This document shows positions 52,965 to 61,226 of a DNA stretch of 64,000 nucleotides, piece after piece; position 1 is the stretch's first letter, and each line of letters opens with the position of its first letter. Below the pieces are notes generated by a model. It ran no database searches and had not been told where the DNA came from. It worked only from the letters and a program-made list of their open reading frames with translations. The DNA is taken from positions 27,222 through 91,221 of the forward strand of contig JAIRYJ010000005.1 in the NCBI GenBank assembly GCA_031267825.1. Reading direction: 5' to 3'. Position numbers and translations under genes: made by a program. This stretch comes from Bifidobacteriaceae bacterium (GTDB taxonomy: Bacteria; Actinomycetota; Actinomycetes; Actinomycetales; WQXJ01).

Positions 52965-54152
52965 ATGAGCCATATGGATGATGCCGCCACCGCGTCTTTT
53001 GCCGCCGGGCCGGTTACCGATTTGGCTGGGTCTGGTGGCCAGGTGGCCGATGCCGCCGAGGCGTCTTCCGCCGCTAGGCCGGTTAGCGATGTGGCTGGGT
53101 CCTCAGGCCGCGGGACCCGCCGGTCACACGGGCAGCTTTGGCGTTATATCGGTAAACGCCTCCTAATAGCCGTTGGATTGCTATTCGGCATGACATTGGT
53201 GACGTTTTCTTTGACCAATTTGGTGCCAGGTGACCCGGTGGCCGCGGCTTTAGGCCAACGAGCGGCCGATAACCCGGAAACAGTCGCCCGGTTCAGAGCC
53301 GAATATGGCCTCGACAAGTCTTTACCAGCCCAATACGCCGCCTATGTCAGCCGCCTGGTGCGGCTTGATTTGGGTGTTTCGTGGCAAACCCATCATCCAG
53401 TTAGTGAGGACCTCGCCAAGGCTGTTCCAGCGACCATGGAAATAGCTTTCGGGGCGATCATCTGCGCGGTTATCTTAGGTATCATATTGGGTGCTTGGTC
53501 GGCTTACCGGCGTGGCCGAATCACTGATCAAGTGCTGCGCTTAGTGTCATTAGTTGGCATATCTCTGCCCACATTTTGGACCGCCATTGTGTGCTTCTAC
53601 GCGTTCTATTACCGCCTCGGTTGGGCGCCCGGTTCAGGGAGATTGACGCCAGGTGTGATGGCTCCACCCAAGGTAACTGGAATGTACACAATTGACGCCC
53701 TGCTGGCTGGGGAGTGGCGCACCTTCGTTGACGCCAGTGCTCACTTGGTGCTGCCGACGCTGGTGTTGACGCTGTATACGGTTGGTTTGTTGACAAGGTT
53801 CTCGCGCACATCAATTCTGGAAGTGCTAGACCAGGACTACGTCCGTGCCGCCAAAGCCAAAGGACTACCGGGCCGGACAGTGTTCTTGCGCTATATCTTG
53901 CGCGGTGCGGCCGTGCCGATTCTGACGATGGTTGGTTTAGCCTTCGGCTCGTTGTTGAGCGGCACTGTACTGGTTGAATCGATTTTCGGTTGGCCCGGAC
54001 TAGGGTCTTACGCCTATCAGGCGGCCTCGAAACTAGACCTGCTGGCGGTCATGGGGGTGGGGTTGTTTGTGGGTTTGGTCTACCTCTGCATCAACTTGCT
54101 GGTTGACCTGGCGTACGGTGTGATCGATCCGAGAGTCAGGATTGGGCAATGA
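52965..54152 (+). CDS. Peptide ABC transporter permease, OppB/DppB type
   Basis: About 395 aa from ATG 52965; the frame is open back to 52896. Six membrane helices and EAA loop (DYVRAAKAKGLPGRTVFLRYILR). The usual protein begins at about LWRYIGKRLLIAVG; here 50-70 extra residues precede it, consisting of a 23-residue unit repeated in tandem (DDAATASFAAGPVTDLAG / ADAAEASSAARPVSDVAG), each unit opening with the dispersed motif (52980, 53049). Confidence 0.88.
   Translation: MSHMDDAATASFAAGPVTDLAGSGGQVADAAEASSAARPVSDVAGSSGRGTRRSHGQLWRYIGKRLLIAVGLLFGMTLVTFSLTNLVPGDPVAAALGQRAADNPETVARFRAEYGLDKSLPAQYAAYVSRLVRLDLGVSWQTHHPVSEDLAKAVPATMEIAFGAIICAVILGIILGAWSAYRRGRITDQVLRLVSLVGISLPTFWTAIVCFYAFYYRLGWAPGSGRLTPGVMAPPKVTGMYTIDALLAGEWRTFVDASAHLVLPTLVLTLYTVGLLTRFSRTSILEVLDQDYVRAAKAKGLPGRTVFLRYILRGAAVPILTMVGLAFGSLLSGTVLVESIFGWPGLGSYAYQAASKLDLLAVMGVGLFVGLVYLCINLLVDLAYGVIDPRVRIGQ
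52977..53114. repeat. Two 69-bp tandem repeats at the 5' end of the oppB-like gene
   Basis: Units begin at GATGATGCCGCC (52977) and GCCGATGCCGCC (53046), 69 bp apart, about 75 % identical, in frame. Confidence 0.75.
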
Positions 54153-55108
54153 CAAATCCGGGACAAGCCAAGGCTCAGGCTAAAGCCCAAACCAAGGCTC
54201 AACAGTGCCCTCAGGCGCAGGCCCAAGAAAGCGCTCAGCCGCGGGCTCAGATGGCGAATAGACGGTCACTAACCCGGCGGATCTGGCGACTAATACCTCC
54301 CGGCTTACGCCAACCACTCGGCATCGTCGCTGCCCTAATAGCCCTAACCTGGCTGGTGATCTGCCTGGTTGGACCATCAATCGCACCATATGACCCGCTG
54401 GCCCAAGACCTACCACGATTCACGCCACCCGGTTCGGTGGCTTGGCTCGGCACTGATGAACTTGGCCGGGACCTGCTGTCGCGTATTCTGGCCGGCGCCC
54501 GCGTGACGATTGGCTTGTCATTACTACTGGTCTGTTTATCTATGTTGATCGGCTCGTTACTTGGTTTGCTGGCCGGGTTCTTTGGACGCTGGGTGGGTGA
54601 AACAATCATGCGTTTTACCGACCTGGTGCTGGCTTTCCCAACAGTCATTTTGGCCATGGTGACAGCCGCGGCACTGGGGGCGTCCCTTTTCAACGCTGTG
54701 CTAGCAGCCCTAGTTGTGTCATGGCCGCCCTATGCCAGAGTGGTCCGGTCAATTGTGATGGGTTTGCGTGAAAACGAATTCGTCGCATCTGGGCGGCTGC
54801 TCGGATTCAGTTCAGTCCGGTCCATGCGGGTCGATATTCTTCCCAACACAGTTGGACCGGTCTTGGTGATGGCCAGCCTTGATATTGGGACAGCCGCGTT
54901 GCTGTTATCGGGACTGTCTTTCCTCGGTTTAGGCGCTAAACCGCCCACGCCAGAATGGGGTTCGATGGTCTCTTCAGCGGTGGCTCATTTCGATAAATGG
55001 TGGCTCGGTGTGTTCCCCGGATTAGCCATCCTGACCGTTGTGATCGCGTTCAATTTCATTGGCGACGCACTGAGAGACGCGCTTGACCCGGGGGTTGAAA
55101 AATCATGA
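54149..55108 (+). CDS. Peptide ABC transporter permease, OppC/DppC type
   Basis: 319 aa. Starts in the oppB stop (ATGA). Gln/Ala/Lys-rich first 33 residues (KAQAKAQTKAQQ repeats), then six membrane helices with the OppC N-terminal segment (SIAPYDPLAQDLPRF, HLGTDELGRDLLSRI-type block) and EAA loop (NEFVASGRLLGFSSVRSMRVDILPN). Partner of the upstream permease. Confidence 0.93.
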   Translation: MTNPGQAKAQAKAQTKAQQCPQAQAQESAQPRAQMANRRSLTRRIWRLIPPGLRQPLGIVAALIALTWLVICLVGPSIAPYDPLAQDLPRFTPPGSVAWLGTDELGRDLLSRILAGARVTIGLSLLLVCLSMLIGSLLGLLAGFFGRWVGETIMRFTDLVLAFPTVILAMVTAAALGASLFNAVLAALVVSWPPYARVVRSIVMGLRENEFVASGRLLGFSSVRSMRVDILPNTVGPVLVMASLDIGTAALLLSGLSFLGLGAKPPTPEWGSMVSSAVAHFDKWWLGVFPGLAILTVVIAFNFIGDALRDALDPGVEKS

Positions 55109-55989
55109 AACCGGTACTGGCGATTGAAGACTTGTGCCTCGGGATCAGAAACGAGGACGGCCTAAAACCGATCCTTGATCATGTTTGCCTTGAAGTTGGC
55201 CGTGGCCAGGTTCAAGGGTTGGCCGGTGAATCTGGTTCCGGCAAGACCATCACAGGGCTGGTCGTGACCGGCCTGGAACCGGCTAAGTCTGAGGTCAGCG
55301 GACATATTTGGATGGATGGTAATGACCTACTTCAGATCACGGGTAGTTCACTCAACGCTATCCGTGGCCGACGCGTCGGGACCGTCTTCCAGGACCCGTC
55401 AACTTCATTACATCCGCAACTGACAGTCGGAGCGCAATTGACTGACCATGTGCGTTACCACTTGCGGGTTTCCAAAACCGAGGCCATGGACCGGGCGGTC
55501 CGGATGCTTGACCGGGTTGGTGTGGCTGGTGGGCGGGCAACTTTGCAGCGCTACCCGCATGAGTTCTCTGGCGGCCAACGCCAGCGGATCGCTATCGCGG
55601 CGGCTTTGGCTTGTGATCCGTCAGTTCTGATCGCCGACGAGCCGACCACCGCGTTGGACGTAACAGTCCAAGCTGGGGTGCTGAATCTGATCCGCGAACT
55701 GGTCGATTCGCTTGGTTTGGCGGTCTTGTTCATCACCCATGATCTTGGTGTGATGAGTGCCGTAGCGGACAATGTGGCCATCATGCGTCAGGGCCGGATA
55801 GTGGAGAACGGGCCGCGTCAGGCGGTATTCGCGTCGCCTCAACACGCCTACACCCGCGAGTTACTGGCGGCTTTGCCTGGGGCCCGCGGTGGCTTGAAGT
55901 CACGGGCTGACCTGGCCCGCATTATGCCGCTAGCGCCGGACGAACCGGGCCAGACTATGGCGCCCGCATCTGAGGCGGGTGCGGTATGA
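55105..55989 (+). CDS. Peptide ABC transporter ATPase, OppD/DppD type
   Basis: 294 aa. ATGA overlap with the permease gene. Walker A GESGSGKTITG, Q-loop FQDPSTSLHPQ, signature FSGGQRQRIAIA, Walker B VLIADEPTTALD, H-loop FITHDLGV. The C-terminal oligopeptide extension is short and lacks the Cys cluster often seen in DppD. One of two non-identical ATPases of the importer. Confidence 0.93.
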   Translation: MKPVLAIEDLCLGIRNEDGLKPILDHVCLEVGRGQVQGLAGESGSGKTITGLVVTGLEPAKSEVSGHIWMDGNDLLQITGSSLNAIRGRRVGTVFQDPSTSLHPQLTVGAQLTDHVRYHLRVSKTEAMDRAVRMLDRVGVAGGRATLQRYPHEFSGGQRQRIAIAAALACDPSVLIADEPTTALDVTVQAGVLNLIRELVDSLGLAVLFITHDLGVMSAVADNVAIMRQGRIVENGPRQAVFASPQHAYTRELLAALPGARGGLKSRADLARIMPLAPDEPGQTMAPASEAGAV

Positions 55990-56984
55990 ACGCCCGGCCC
56001 AACCCGGTGTTGGCGGTGCGTGATCTTGAGGTTGTTTATCCGGGTCACCCGCCAGTCAGGGCGTTACGTGGCGTCTCCTTTGAACTGTTCGCCGGGGAAG
56101 TGGTCGGTTTGGTTGGCGAATCAGGCTGCGGCAAGTCAACCATCGCCCGGGTCTTAACTGGTTTGGTGGCTCCGAGTGGTGGGGTGGCAGAGTATCTCGG
56201 AAAGCCGATCAGCCCACTCGGGGTGGGGCGGCGCCCCCTGGAACTAACTGGTATTCAGATGGTTTTCCAGGATCCTGGTTCGTCTCTCAATCCGCGGCGC
56301 CGGGTTGGCGCACAGATCCAGGACGGTCTTGATCTTGCGCAGCGCCGTCGGCGCGGTCACTTGACCAGCCATGGTGGCGCGGTCGCTGGGTCGGGCGCGC
56401 TCCCTGAACCGGGCGCGCTCCCTGAACCGGGCGCGGTCGCTGGGCTGGGTGGGGTCGCTGGGTCGGGCGCGCAGCCGACTGGTATCGCTCAGCCAGATGG
56501 TGGCCCTGTCCGGTTGGATACGCCGGAGGATTGGCTGGTGCGGGTTGGTTTGGAGGCGGGCGACGCGAAGCGTTTCCCGCGCAGCTTCTCCGGCGGGCAG
56601 CGCCAGCGGATAGCCACCGCCAGGGCGCTGGCCGCGGCCCCTGAGGTGCTGATCGGCGATGAACCGATCAGCGCGCTGGACGCTTCGACTCAAGCCCGCG
56701 TGGCCTATCTGATGTCCTCGCTGGCACAATCGCAGAACACGGCCCTGCTGTTCATCTCCCATGACTTGTCCGTTGTCCGGCTAATCGCCGACCGGTTGAT
56801 CGTGATGTGGGCTGGCCGGATCGTTGAGGCTGGCCCAACTGAATCTGTCTGGTCCAACCCCGGCCATCCGTACACCAAGAGCCTGCTGGCGGCCATACCG
56901 CTGCCAGACGGGGCCGGGCGCCTACCAGCCCCAGCTGGCCCGACCGGTGAGTTTTCGGCTCCGCCGGTGTTTCACACCAGCTAG
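55986..56984 (+). CDS. Peptide ABC transporter ATPase, OppF/DppF type
   Basis: 332 aa. Overlaps oppD by 4 bp. Walker A GESGCGKSTIAR, Q-loop FQDPGSSLNPRRRVG, signature FSGGQRQRIATA, Walker B VLIGDEPISALD, H-loop FISHDLSV. Oddity: residues about 126-175 are a Gly/Ala/Pro-rich insertion in the helical subdomain, with a tandem 18-bp unit (GALPEP twice) near 56396-56431. Completes the five-gene importer operon. Confidence 0.92.
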   Translation: MNARPNPVLAVRDLEVVYPGHPPVRALRGVSFELFAGEVVGLVGESGCGKSTIARVLTGLVAPSGGVAEYLGKPISPLGVGRRPLELTGIQMVFQDPGSSLNPRRRVGAQIQDGLDLAQRRRRGHLTSHGGAVAGSGALPEPGALPEPGAVAGLGGVAGSGAQPTGIAQPDGGPVRLDTPEDWLVRVGLEAGDAKRFPRSFSGGQRQRIATARALAAAPEVLIGDEPISALDASTQARVAYLMSSLAQSQNTALLFISHDLSVVRLIADRLIVMWAGRIVEAGPTESVWSNPGHPYTKSLLAAIPLPDGAGRLPAPAGPTGEFSAPPVFHTS

Positions 56985-57018
56985 CGGGCAGACCGAACGG
57001 GCTAAGGCCACTGGGTGT

Positions 57019-57825
57019 CTAGTCGGAGGGTCTGATCGCCGCGACGGCCAGGTCTGACAGCCAGTCTGGCAGGCCATCAATTTCGATTGTTTCCAAGGCG
57101 GTGGCTCCTTTTTCACGGGCGACATCGGCCGCGTGATGGGCCAAGCTATCGAATCCGGCGTTCGCACCAGCTACTAGCCCGCCCGCCGGGCCGAACAGTG
57201 ACAGGATCAAACCGACCGCCGCGACTGCCCGGTTGGCCTTCCTGACTAGGGAAACGATGCTCAGCACGATCGCCACGATGGGTAAGGCGGCGGCCACCGC
57301 CAGACCAACACCCCACCACTTGGCGGTTGTGAAGGGCGACAGGTCGAATTCGATGGCGCCAAGTCCCTGCCAAGCGGACAGACCTAGAATGGCCGATGCC
57401 GCCAAGCCAAGAACCAGCGCCACCCAGGCCATACGTCCGGCGCGGTGCGTCCGGGTGGTTCGGCTGGCACCGGTCGGCCGCCGGGTCGGGGCGGCTGCTG
57501 GTTGAGCTGGCCGCGACGACGGTGCCGGATAGCTGGGCTGAGCGGCGTAGCCGGGTTGTTGGGGATAGCTGGTTGGCGCCGCGGCTGGCTGTTGTTGGAC
57601 GGGGTAGGGCTGTTGGGGATAGCTGGGCTGAGCCGCGTAGCCAGGTTGTTCAGGATATCCAGGCTGAGCCGCGTAGCCGGGCGGCGGAGCATAGCTCGGT
57701 GGAACTGGGCTGCCAGTTGGCGGAACGTAACCTGGCTGTGGCTGGTAACTCGGCGGTGGCTGCGAGCCTGGGGTGACGGCATCGTCCGGCGGGAAACCGG
57801 CGCTGGGAGGAATGCTGGAGGTCAT
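57019..57825 (-). CDS. Pro/Gln/Tyr-rich protein with C-terminal membrane helices (DUF4190-like)
   Basis: About 268 aa from ATG 57825. The first 130 residues are low-complexity PGYAAQPSYPQQP-type repeats; then three membrane helices (GRMAWVALVLGLAASAIL; VGLAVAAALPIVAIVLSIVSLV; AVAAVGLILSLFGPAGGLVAGA) and a short acidic domain. This layout is common in actinobacterial DUF4190-like proteins of unknown role. Lies 12 bases after the TerC gene on the same strand. Dispersed motif at 57395 and 57777. Confidence 0.72.
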   Translation of the reverse strand: MTSSIPPSAGFPPDDAVTPGSQPPPSYQPQPGYVPPTGSPVPPSYAPPPGYAAQPGYPEQPGYAAQPSYPQQPYPVQQQPAAAPTSYPQQPGYAAQPSYPAPSSRPAQPAAAPTRRPTGASRTTRTHRAGRMAWVALVLGLAASAILGLSAWQGLGAIEFDLSPFTTAKWWGVGLAVAAALPIVAIVLSIVSLVRKANRAVAAVGLILSLFGPAGGLVAGANAGFDSLAHHAADVAREKGATALETIEIDGLPDWLSDLAVAAIRPSD

Positions 57826-57836
57826 GGTGAACCATG

Positions 57837-58841
57837 TTATGGCTTGTCGGCATGGCTCTGAGGCAGGCTGGCCGCGCGGCTGCGGCGGCGGGCGGTGGCG
57901 GCCAGCGACGCACCGGTCGCGATTATCAGACAACCCGCGATCACCGCCAGCGACAACCAAATCGGAATCTCGGGCGCCCAGCTAACCGGCCGACCACCGT
58001 TGATGAACGGCACGTCGTTGGTATGTAAGGCGTGGAGAGTTAGTTTCGCGCCGATAAATCCTAGAATCCCGGCGAGTCCAAAGTTGAGATAAACCAGCCG
58101 TTTGAGCAGGCCGCCTAACAGGAAGTAAAGCTGACGTAACCCCATCAGCGCGAAGATATTAGCCGTGAAAACAATGAAAGCGCTGTTGGTTAGTCCAAAG
58201 ATAGCGGGGATCGAATCCAACGCGAATAGCAGATCAGTTGAACCTATTGTCACAAGGACGAGAACCATTGGTGTGACGTGACGTTTGCGCTCGATTACCA
58301 CAGTCAAATGGTTGTCGTGATACTCGTTGGTCAGCGGCACAATCCGCCGTAATGAACGAATCAGAGGATTATCTTGGTCAGAATCGGCATGATCACGTAA
58401 TTGGCGCAGAGCCACATAAATCAGCCAGACTCCAAATATGTAAAACACCCAGCTAAAGGAAGAGATCAATTTGGCGCCAGCCAGAATGAACAAGCCTCGG
58501 AAAACTAGCGCCAATATTATGCCAATCATTAGGACTTCTTGCTGATAACGCGGTGGTACTTTCCAGCGGCTCATTATCAAAATAAAGACGAACAAGTTAT
58601 CCATCGATAAGGAGTATTCGGTCAACCAACCGGCGACAAACTCGGTGGCGTAGTCATGGGATGTCAGAGTCCACAGCGCCACAGCGAATGCCAAGGCCAA
58701 GCCAACATAGAGCGTGACCCAGGCGGCCGATTCGCGCATTGATGGCAGGTGAGGCCGACGAACCACTAGAAGCAGATCGGCCAGCAGGATCAGGCTGAGA
58801 CAAGCGAAGGAACCAATTTCAAACCAGATCGGGAGTGCCAT
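57837..58841 (-). CDS. TerC-family membrane protein (probable metal efflux)
   Basis: 334 aa. Nine or so membrane helices; the conserved acidic segments EYSLSMDNLFVFILIM and STDLLFALDSIPAIFGLT define the TerC/Alx/MeeF family, which exports manganese or other divalent metals. ATG 58841 has GAAGGC upstream. Expression is probably controlled by the yybP-ykoY riboswitch in its leader, which fits manganese export. Confidence 0.93.
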   Translation of the reverse strand: MALPIWFEIGSFACLSLILLADLLLVVRRPHLPSMRESAAWVTLYVGLALAFAVALWTLTSHDYATEFVAGWLTEYSLSMDNLFVFILIMSRWKVPPRYQQEVLMIGIILALVFRGLFILAGAKLISSFSWVFYIFGVWLIYVALRQLRDHADSDQDNPLIRSLRRIVPLTNEYHDNHLTVVIERKRHVTPMVLVLVTIGSTDLLFALDSIPAIFGLTNSAFIVFTANIFALMGLRQLYFLLGGLLKRLVYLNFGLAGILGFIGAKLTLHALHTNDVPFINGGRPVSWAPEIPIWLSLAVIAGCLIIATGASLAATARRRSRAASLPQSHADKP

Positions 58842-58887
58842 GTGAGCCTTCTTCTTCGGGTGACGCGCGGCGCGCGCTTCAAGTTAA

Positions 58888-58990
58888 CACCGAAGGTCTT
58901 TCCAACCCGCGGCCAGGCATGGCCTTGGGCGGAGCTCACCGGCGCTAAGCGCGGGCTGACGACGAACTCCCGACGGGATACTCCCCTCCA
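58888..58990 (-). ncRNA. yybP-ykoY manganese riboswitch
   Basis: On the minus strand, upstream of the TerC gene: GGGGAGTA at the 5' side (58987-58980), a TCGTCGTCA segment, an internal hairpin, and AAAGACCTTCGG at the 3' side (about 58903-58891). These are conserved ends of the yybP-ykoY aptamer, which binds Mn2+ and commonly precedes TerC/Alx and MntP genes. About 45 bases separate it from the start codon, with a GC-rich potential expression hairpin. A covariance-model search was not possible here. Confidence 0.82.
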
Positions 58991-59089
58991 ATGGGTCAAG
59001 AGTCTAGTACACATCGTCCCTTCGGGTCCGGGCGGTCGCGCCGGATGTCCAAACAGTGGCCGGACCAGCGGCGCGATTAGGCCGCCGGG

Positions 59090-59177
59090 CCCGTTTCCAG
59101 CCCCTTGACGTGTCTCGTGGATGATGCCGTCGGCCCGTTTCCAGCCCCTTGACGTGTTCTGTGGACGATGCCGCCGC
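59090..59177. repeat. Two 44-bp tandem repeats carrying the dispersed motif
   Basis: Units 59090-59133 and 59134-59177 begin CCCGTTTCCAGCCCCTTGAC and differ at five positions; each ends with GATGCCG (59124, 59168). A third motif copy follows at 59203. Intergenic. Confidence 0.85.
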
Positions 59178-59349
59178 ACCCGGTGCAACCAAAACGCGGG
59201 GTCGGCATCGTCCAGGTTTAGTCGCGCTGGCGGATGCGCCACCAACCGCGCCACCCGTTCGGCGATATCCAACGGATTCTGACGCGCCCAGAAGCGGACC
59301 GGGAACCCGCCGTCAACCAATACGGCGATACCTAGCGCGGTGACTTCTA
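59178..59349 (-). pseudogene. Gene remnant beside the IS256 element
   Basis: The minus strand reads LEVTALGIAVLVDGGFPVRF, then ARQNPLDIAERVARLVAHPP and ARLNLDDADPAFWLHR, without start codon and running into the tandem repeats. The residue pattern looks like former coding sequence; family not recognised. Rejoining the sequence across the IS256 target duplication does not restore a start. Confidence 0.35.
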
Positions 59350-59356
59350 ATTTGCA

Positions 59357-60750
59357 GGGTGTATCCCTTAAACGGTGGGTTGGGTTTGCCGGATCGCTGG
59401 GCTCTGTGTGGCTTGGCGGGAAGGAGGTCTGATGACTGGAATGATCGCCACCATGGCGAAGAGAGACAAGGCGACAGGCTCGGACGAGTTGGAGTTCGCC
59501 CAACGATTGGTGGACAGGGCCAAGGCCGAGGGGACGGCTCTGGTCGGCCCTGGCGGTCTGCTGAGCGGCGTGACGAAGCGGGTGCTGGAGACCGCCCTTG
59601 AGGCGGAGATGGACGAACACCTGGGTTACGCCCGGGGCGAGCGGGACGCGAAGGCCACTGGCAATGAGCGCAACTGCACGAGGTCGAAGACGGTTACCAC
59701 CGAGGTCGGCCCGGTCGAGGTCGACGTGCCCCGTGACCGGGACTCGTCATTCGAGCCGGTGATCGTCAAGAAGCGGCAGCGTCGGCTGACCGGGGTGGAC
59801 GAGATCGTCTTGTCGTTGACGGCCAGGGGGTTGACCTCTGGGGAGGTCTCGGCGCACTTGGCCGAGGTGTACGGCACGAGCGTGTCCAAGGAGACGATCT
59901 CCCGGATCACTGACAAGGTGGTCGAGGAGATGACGGAGTGGCAGAACCGCCCCTTGGACCGGGTCTACCCGGTGGTGTTCATCGACGCGATCCATGTCAA
60001 AGTCCGTGATGGGCAGGTGGCCAACAAGCCGTTTTACGCCGCTGTGGGCGTCACCGTGAACGGGGAACGCGACATTTTGGGGATATGGGCCGGCTCGGGC
60101 GGGGAGGGCGCCAAGTACTGGGCGGCGGTCCTCACCGAGATCAAGAACCGGGGCGTCCAAGACGTCCTGATCGTCGTCTGCGACGGCTTGAAGGGCCTGC
60201 CGGAGGCGATCAACGCGGTCTGGGAGGACACCCAGGTGCAGACCTGTGTGATCCACCTGCTACGCAACAGCTTCAAGTACGCCTCCAGGAAGGACTGGGA
60301 CCAGATCGCCAAGCAGCTGCGCCCGGTCTACACCGCGGCGACCGTGGAGGCCGCTGAGGAGCGGTTCTTGGAGTTCTCCGAGACCTGGGCCAAGAAGTAT
60401 CCCGCGATCATCCGGTTGTGGGAGAACGCTTGGGAGGAGTTCACGCCGTTCCTGGCCTGGGACGTGGAGATCCGCAAGATCATCTGCACCACTAATGCCA
60501 TCGAGTCCCTTAACGCCCGCTACAGGCGGGCAGTCAGGGCTCGCGGGCACTTCCCGAACGACACCGCCGCGTTGAAGTGCCTCTACCTGGTGACCCGCTC
60601 CCTGGACCCCACAGGCAAAGGCCGCAGACGTTGGGCCAACCGGTGGAAGCCGACCCTGAACGCCTTCGCAATCAGCTTCCCGGGCCGACTCGACCCGGCG
60701 GAGGACAACTAACAATGCAAACCCCACCCACCGTTATTGACATAGACCCA
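59357..60750 (+). mobile_element. IS256-family insertion sequence, complete
   Basis: 1394 bp. Terminal inverted repeats 59357-59389 and 60718-60750 match at 26 of 33 positions (shared core AACGGTGGGT...GGGTTTGC). The flanks carry an 8-bp direct repeat AATTTGCA (59349-59356 and 60751-60758), the target duplication expected of this family. Codon use (many GAC, GTC, AAG) differs from neighbouring genes, suggesting recent arrival. Confidence 0.92.
59432..60712 (+). CDS. IS256-family (Mutator-type) transposase
   Basis: About 426 aa, full length. DDE residues: Asp in VVFIDAIHVKVRDG, Asp in VVCDGLKGLPEAI, and Glu in WENAWEEFTPFL; the family signature VIHLLRNSFKYASRKDW is present. ATG 59432 has AAGGAGG five bases upstream; an upstream in-frame start at 59375 would lie in the terminal repeat. 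No frameshift or stop, so probably active. Confidence 0.94.
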   Translation: MTGMIATMAKRDKATGSDELEFAQRLVDRAKAEGTALVGPGGLLSGVTKRVLETALEAEMDEHLGYARGERDAKATGNERNCTRSKTVTTEVGPVEVDVPRDRDSSFEPVIVKKRQRRLTGVDEIVLSLTARGLTSGEVSAHLAEVYGTSVSKETISRITDKVVEEMTEWQNRPLDRVYPVVFIDAIHVKVRDGQVANKPFYAAVGVTVNGERDILGIWAGSGGEGAKYWAAVLTEIKNRGVQDVLIVVCDGLKGLPEAINAVWEDTQVQTCVIHLLRNSFKYASRKDWDQIAKQLRPVYTAATVEAAEERFLEFSETWAKKYPAIIRLWENAWEEFTPFLAWDVEIRKIICTTNAIESLNARYRRAVRARGHFPNDTAALKCLYLVTRSLDPTGKGRRRWANRWKPTLNAFAISFPGRLDPAEDN

Positions 60751-60780
60751 ATTTGCATGTTGAAGCGCCACAATGGCTCC

Positions 60781-60876
60781 ATGCCTAATGTGCAGATCAA
60801 GAATGTGCCGGAAACGGCGCACGCCGTGCTGAGAGAGCGGGCGGCCCGGTCCCGTCAATCTCTTCAGGAGGCTTGA
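60781..60876 (+). pseudogene. Truncated FitA/VapB-type antitoxin
   Basis: 31 codons: MPNVQIKNVPETAHAVLRER ending SLQEA then stop. This matches the ribbon-helix-helix start of FitA-like antitoxins (NVQIKNVPE ... SLQEYL), which are normally about 80 aa. The sequence breaks just before the IS3 element, and no toxin gene remains. The gene's upstream region was also altered by the IS256 insertion. Confidence 0.7.
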
Positions 60877-60974
60877 GGTGTCATGTTTCTTGTGGACAGT
60901 GAGTCTCAAGGAGAATGTGGAGAGTGTCTGCGAGTAGTCAGGGTTAGTATTCGGCTCAGTTCAAAGCCCATGCG

Positions 60975-61226
60975 GTGGCGATGGTTGAGGAGCTTGGTAA
61001 GCCGGCCACGGTAGTGGCCGAGGAGTTGGGTTTGAACCGGTCAACGTTGTGGCGGTGGATCGCTCAGGCGCGCGGCACGTACGGCACTCGTGGCCGGAGA
61101 ACTCAAGCGGCTGGGACTGCTAGGGACCCCGTGGTGGCCGCGTTGGAGGCGGAGAATAAACGACTGCGGATGGAGAATGATTTCCTAAAGCAGGCGGCCG
61201 CCTTCTTCGTGAAAACGCACCTGTGA
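60975..61226 (+). CDS. IS3-family transposase OrfA
   Basis: 83 aa from GTG 60975. HTH ATVVAEELGLNRSTLWRWI and C-terminal leucine-zipper-like LEAENKRLRMENDFLKQAAAFF. Homologous codons continue upstream (YSAQFKAHAV) but meet a TAG at 60945-60947, so the true 5' end seems damaged. The stop overlaps orfB (GTGA); IS3 elements make the fused transposase by frameshifting here. Confidence 0.8.
   Translation: MAMVEELGKPATVVAEELGLNRSTLWRWIAQARGTYGTRGRRTQAAGTARDPVVAALEAENKRLRMENDFLKQAAAFFVKTHL

Noticed and set aside
58790..59620. Long minus-strand frame across the riboswitch and IS256 start
   Set aside because: It crosses the riboswitch, tandem repeats and an insertion boundary; composition is Arg/Pro-rich antisense type.
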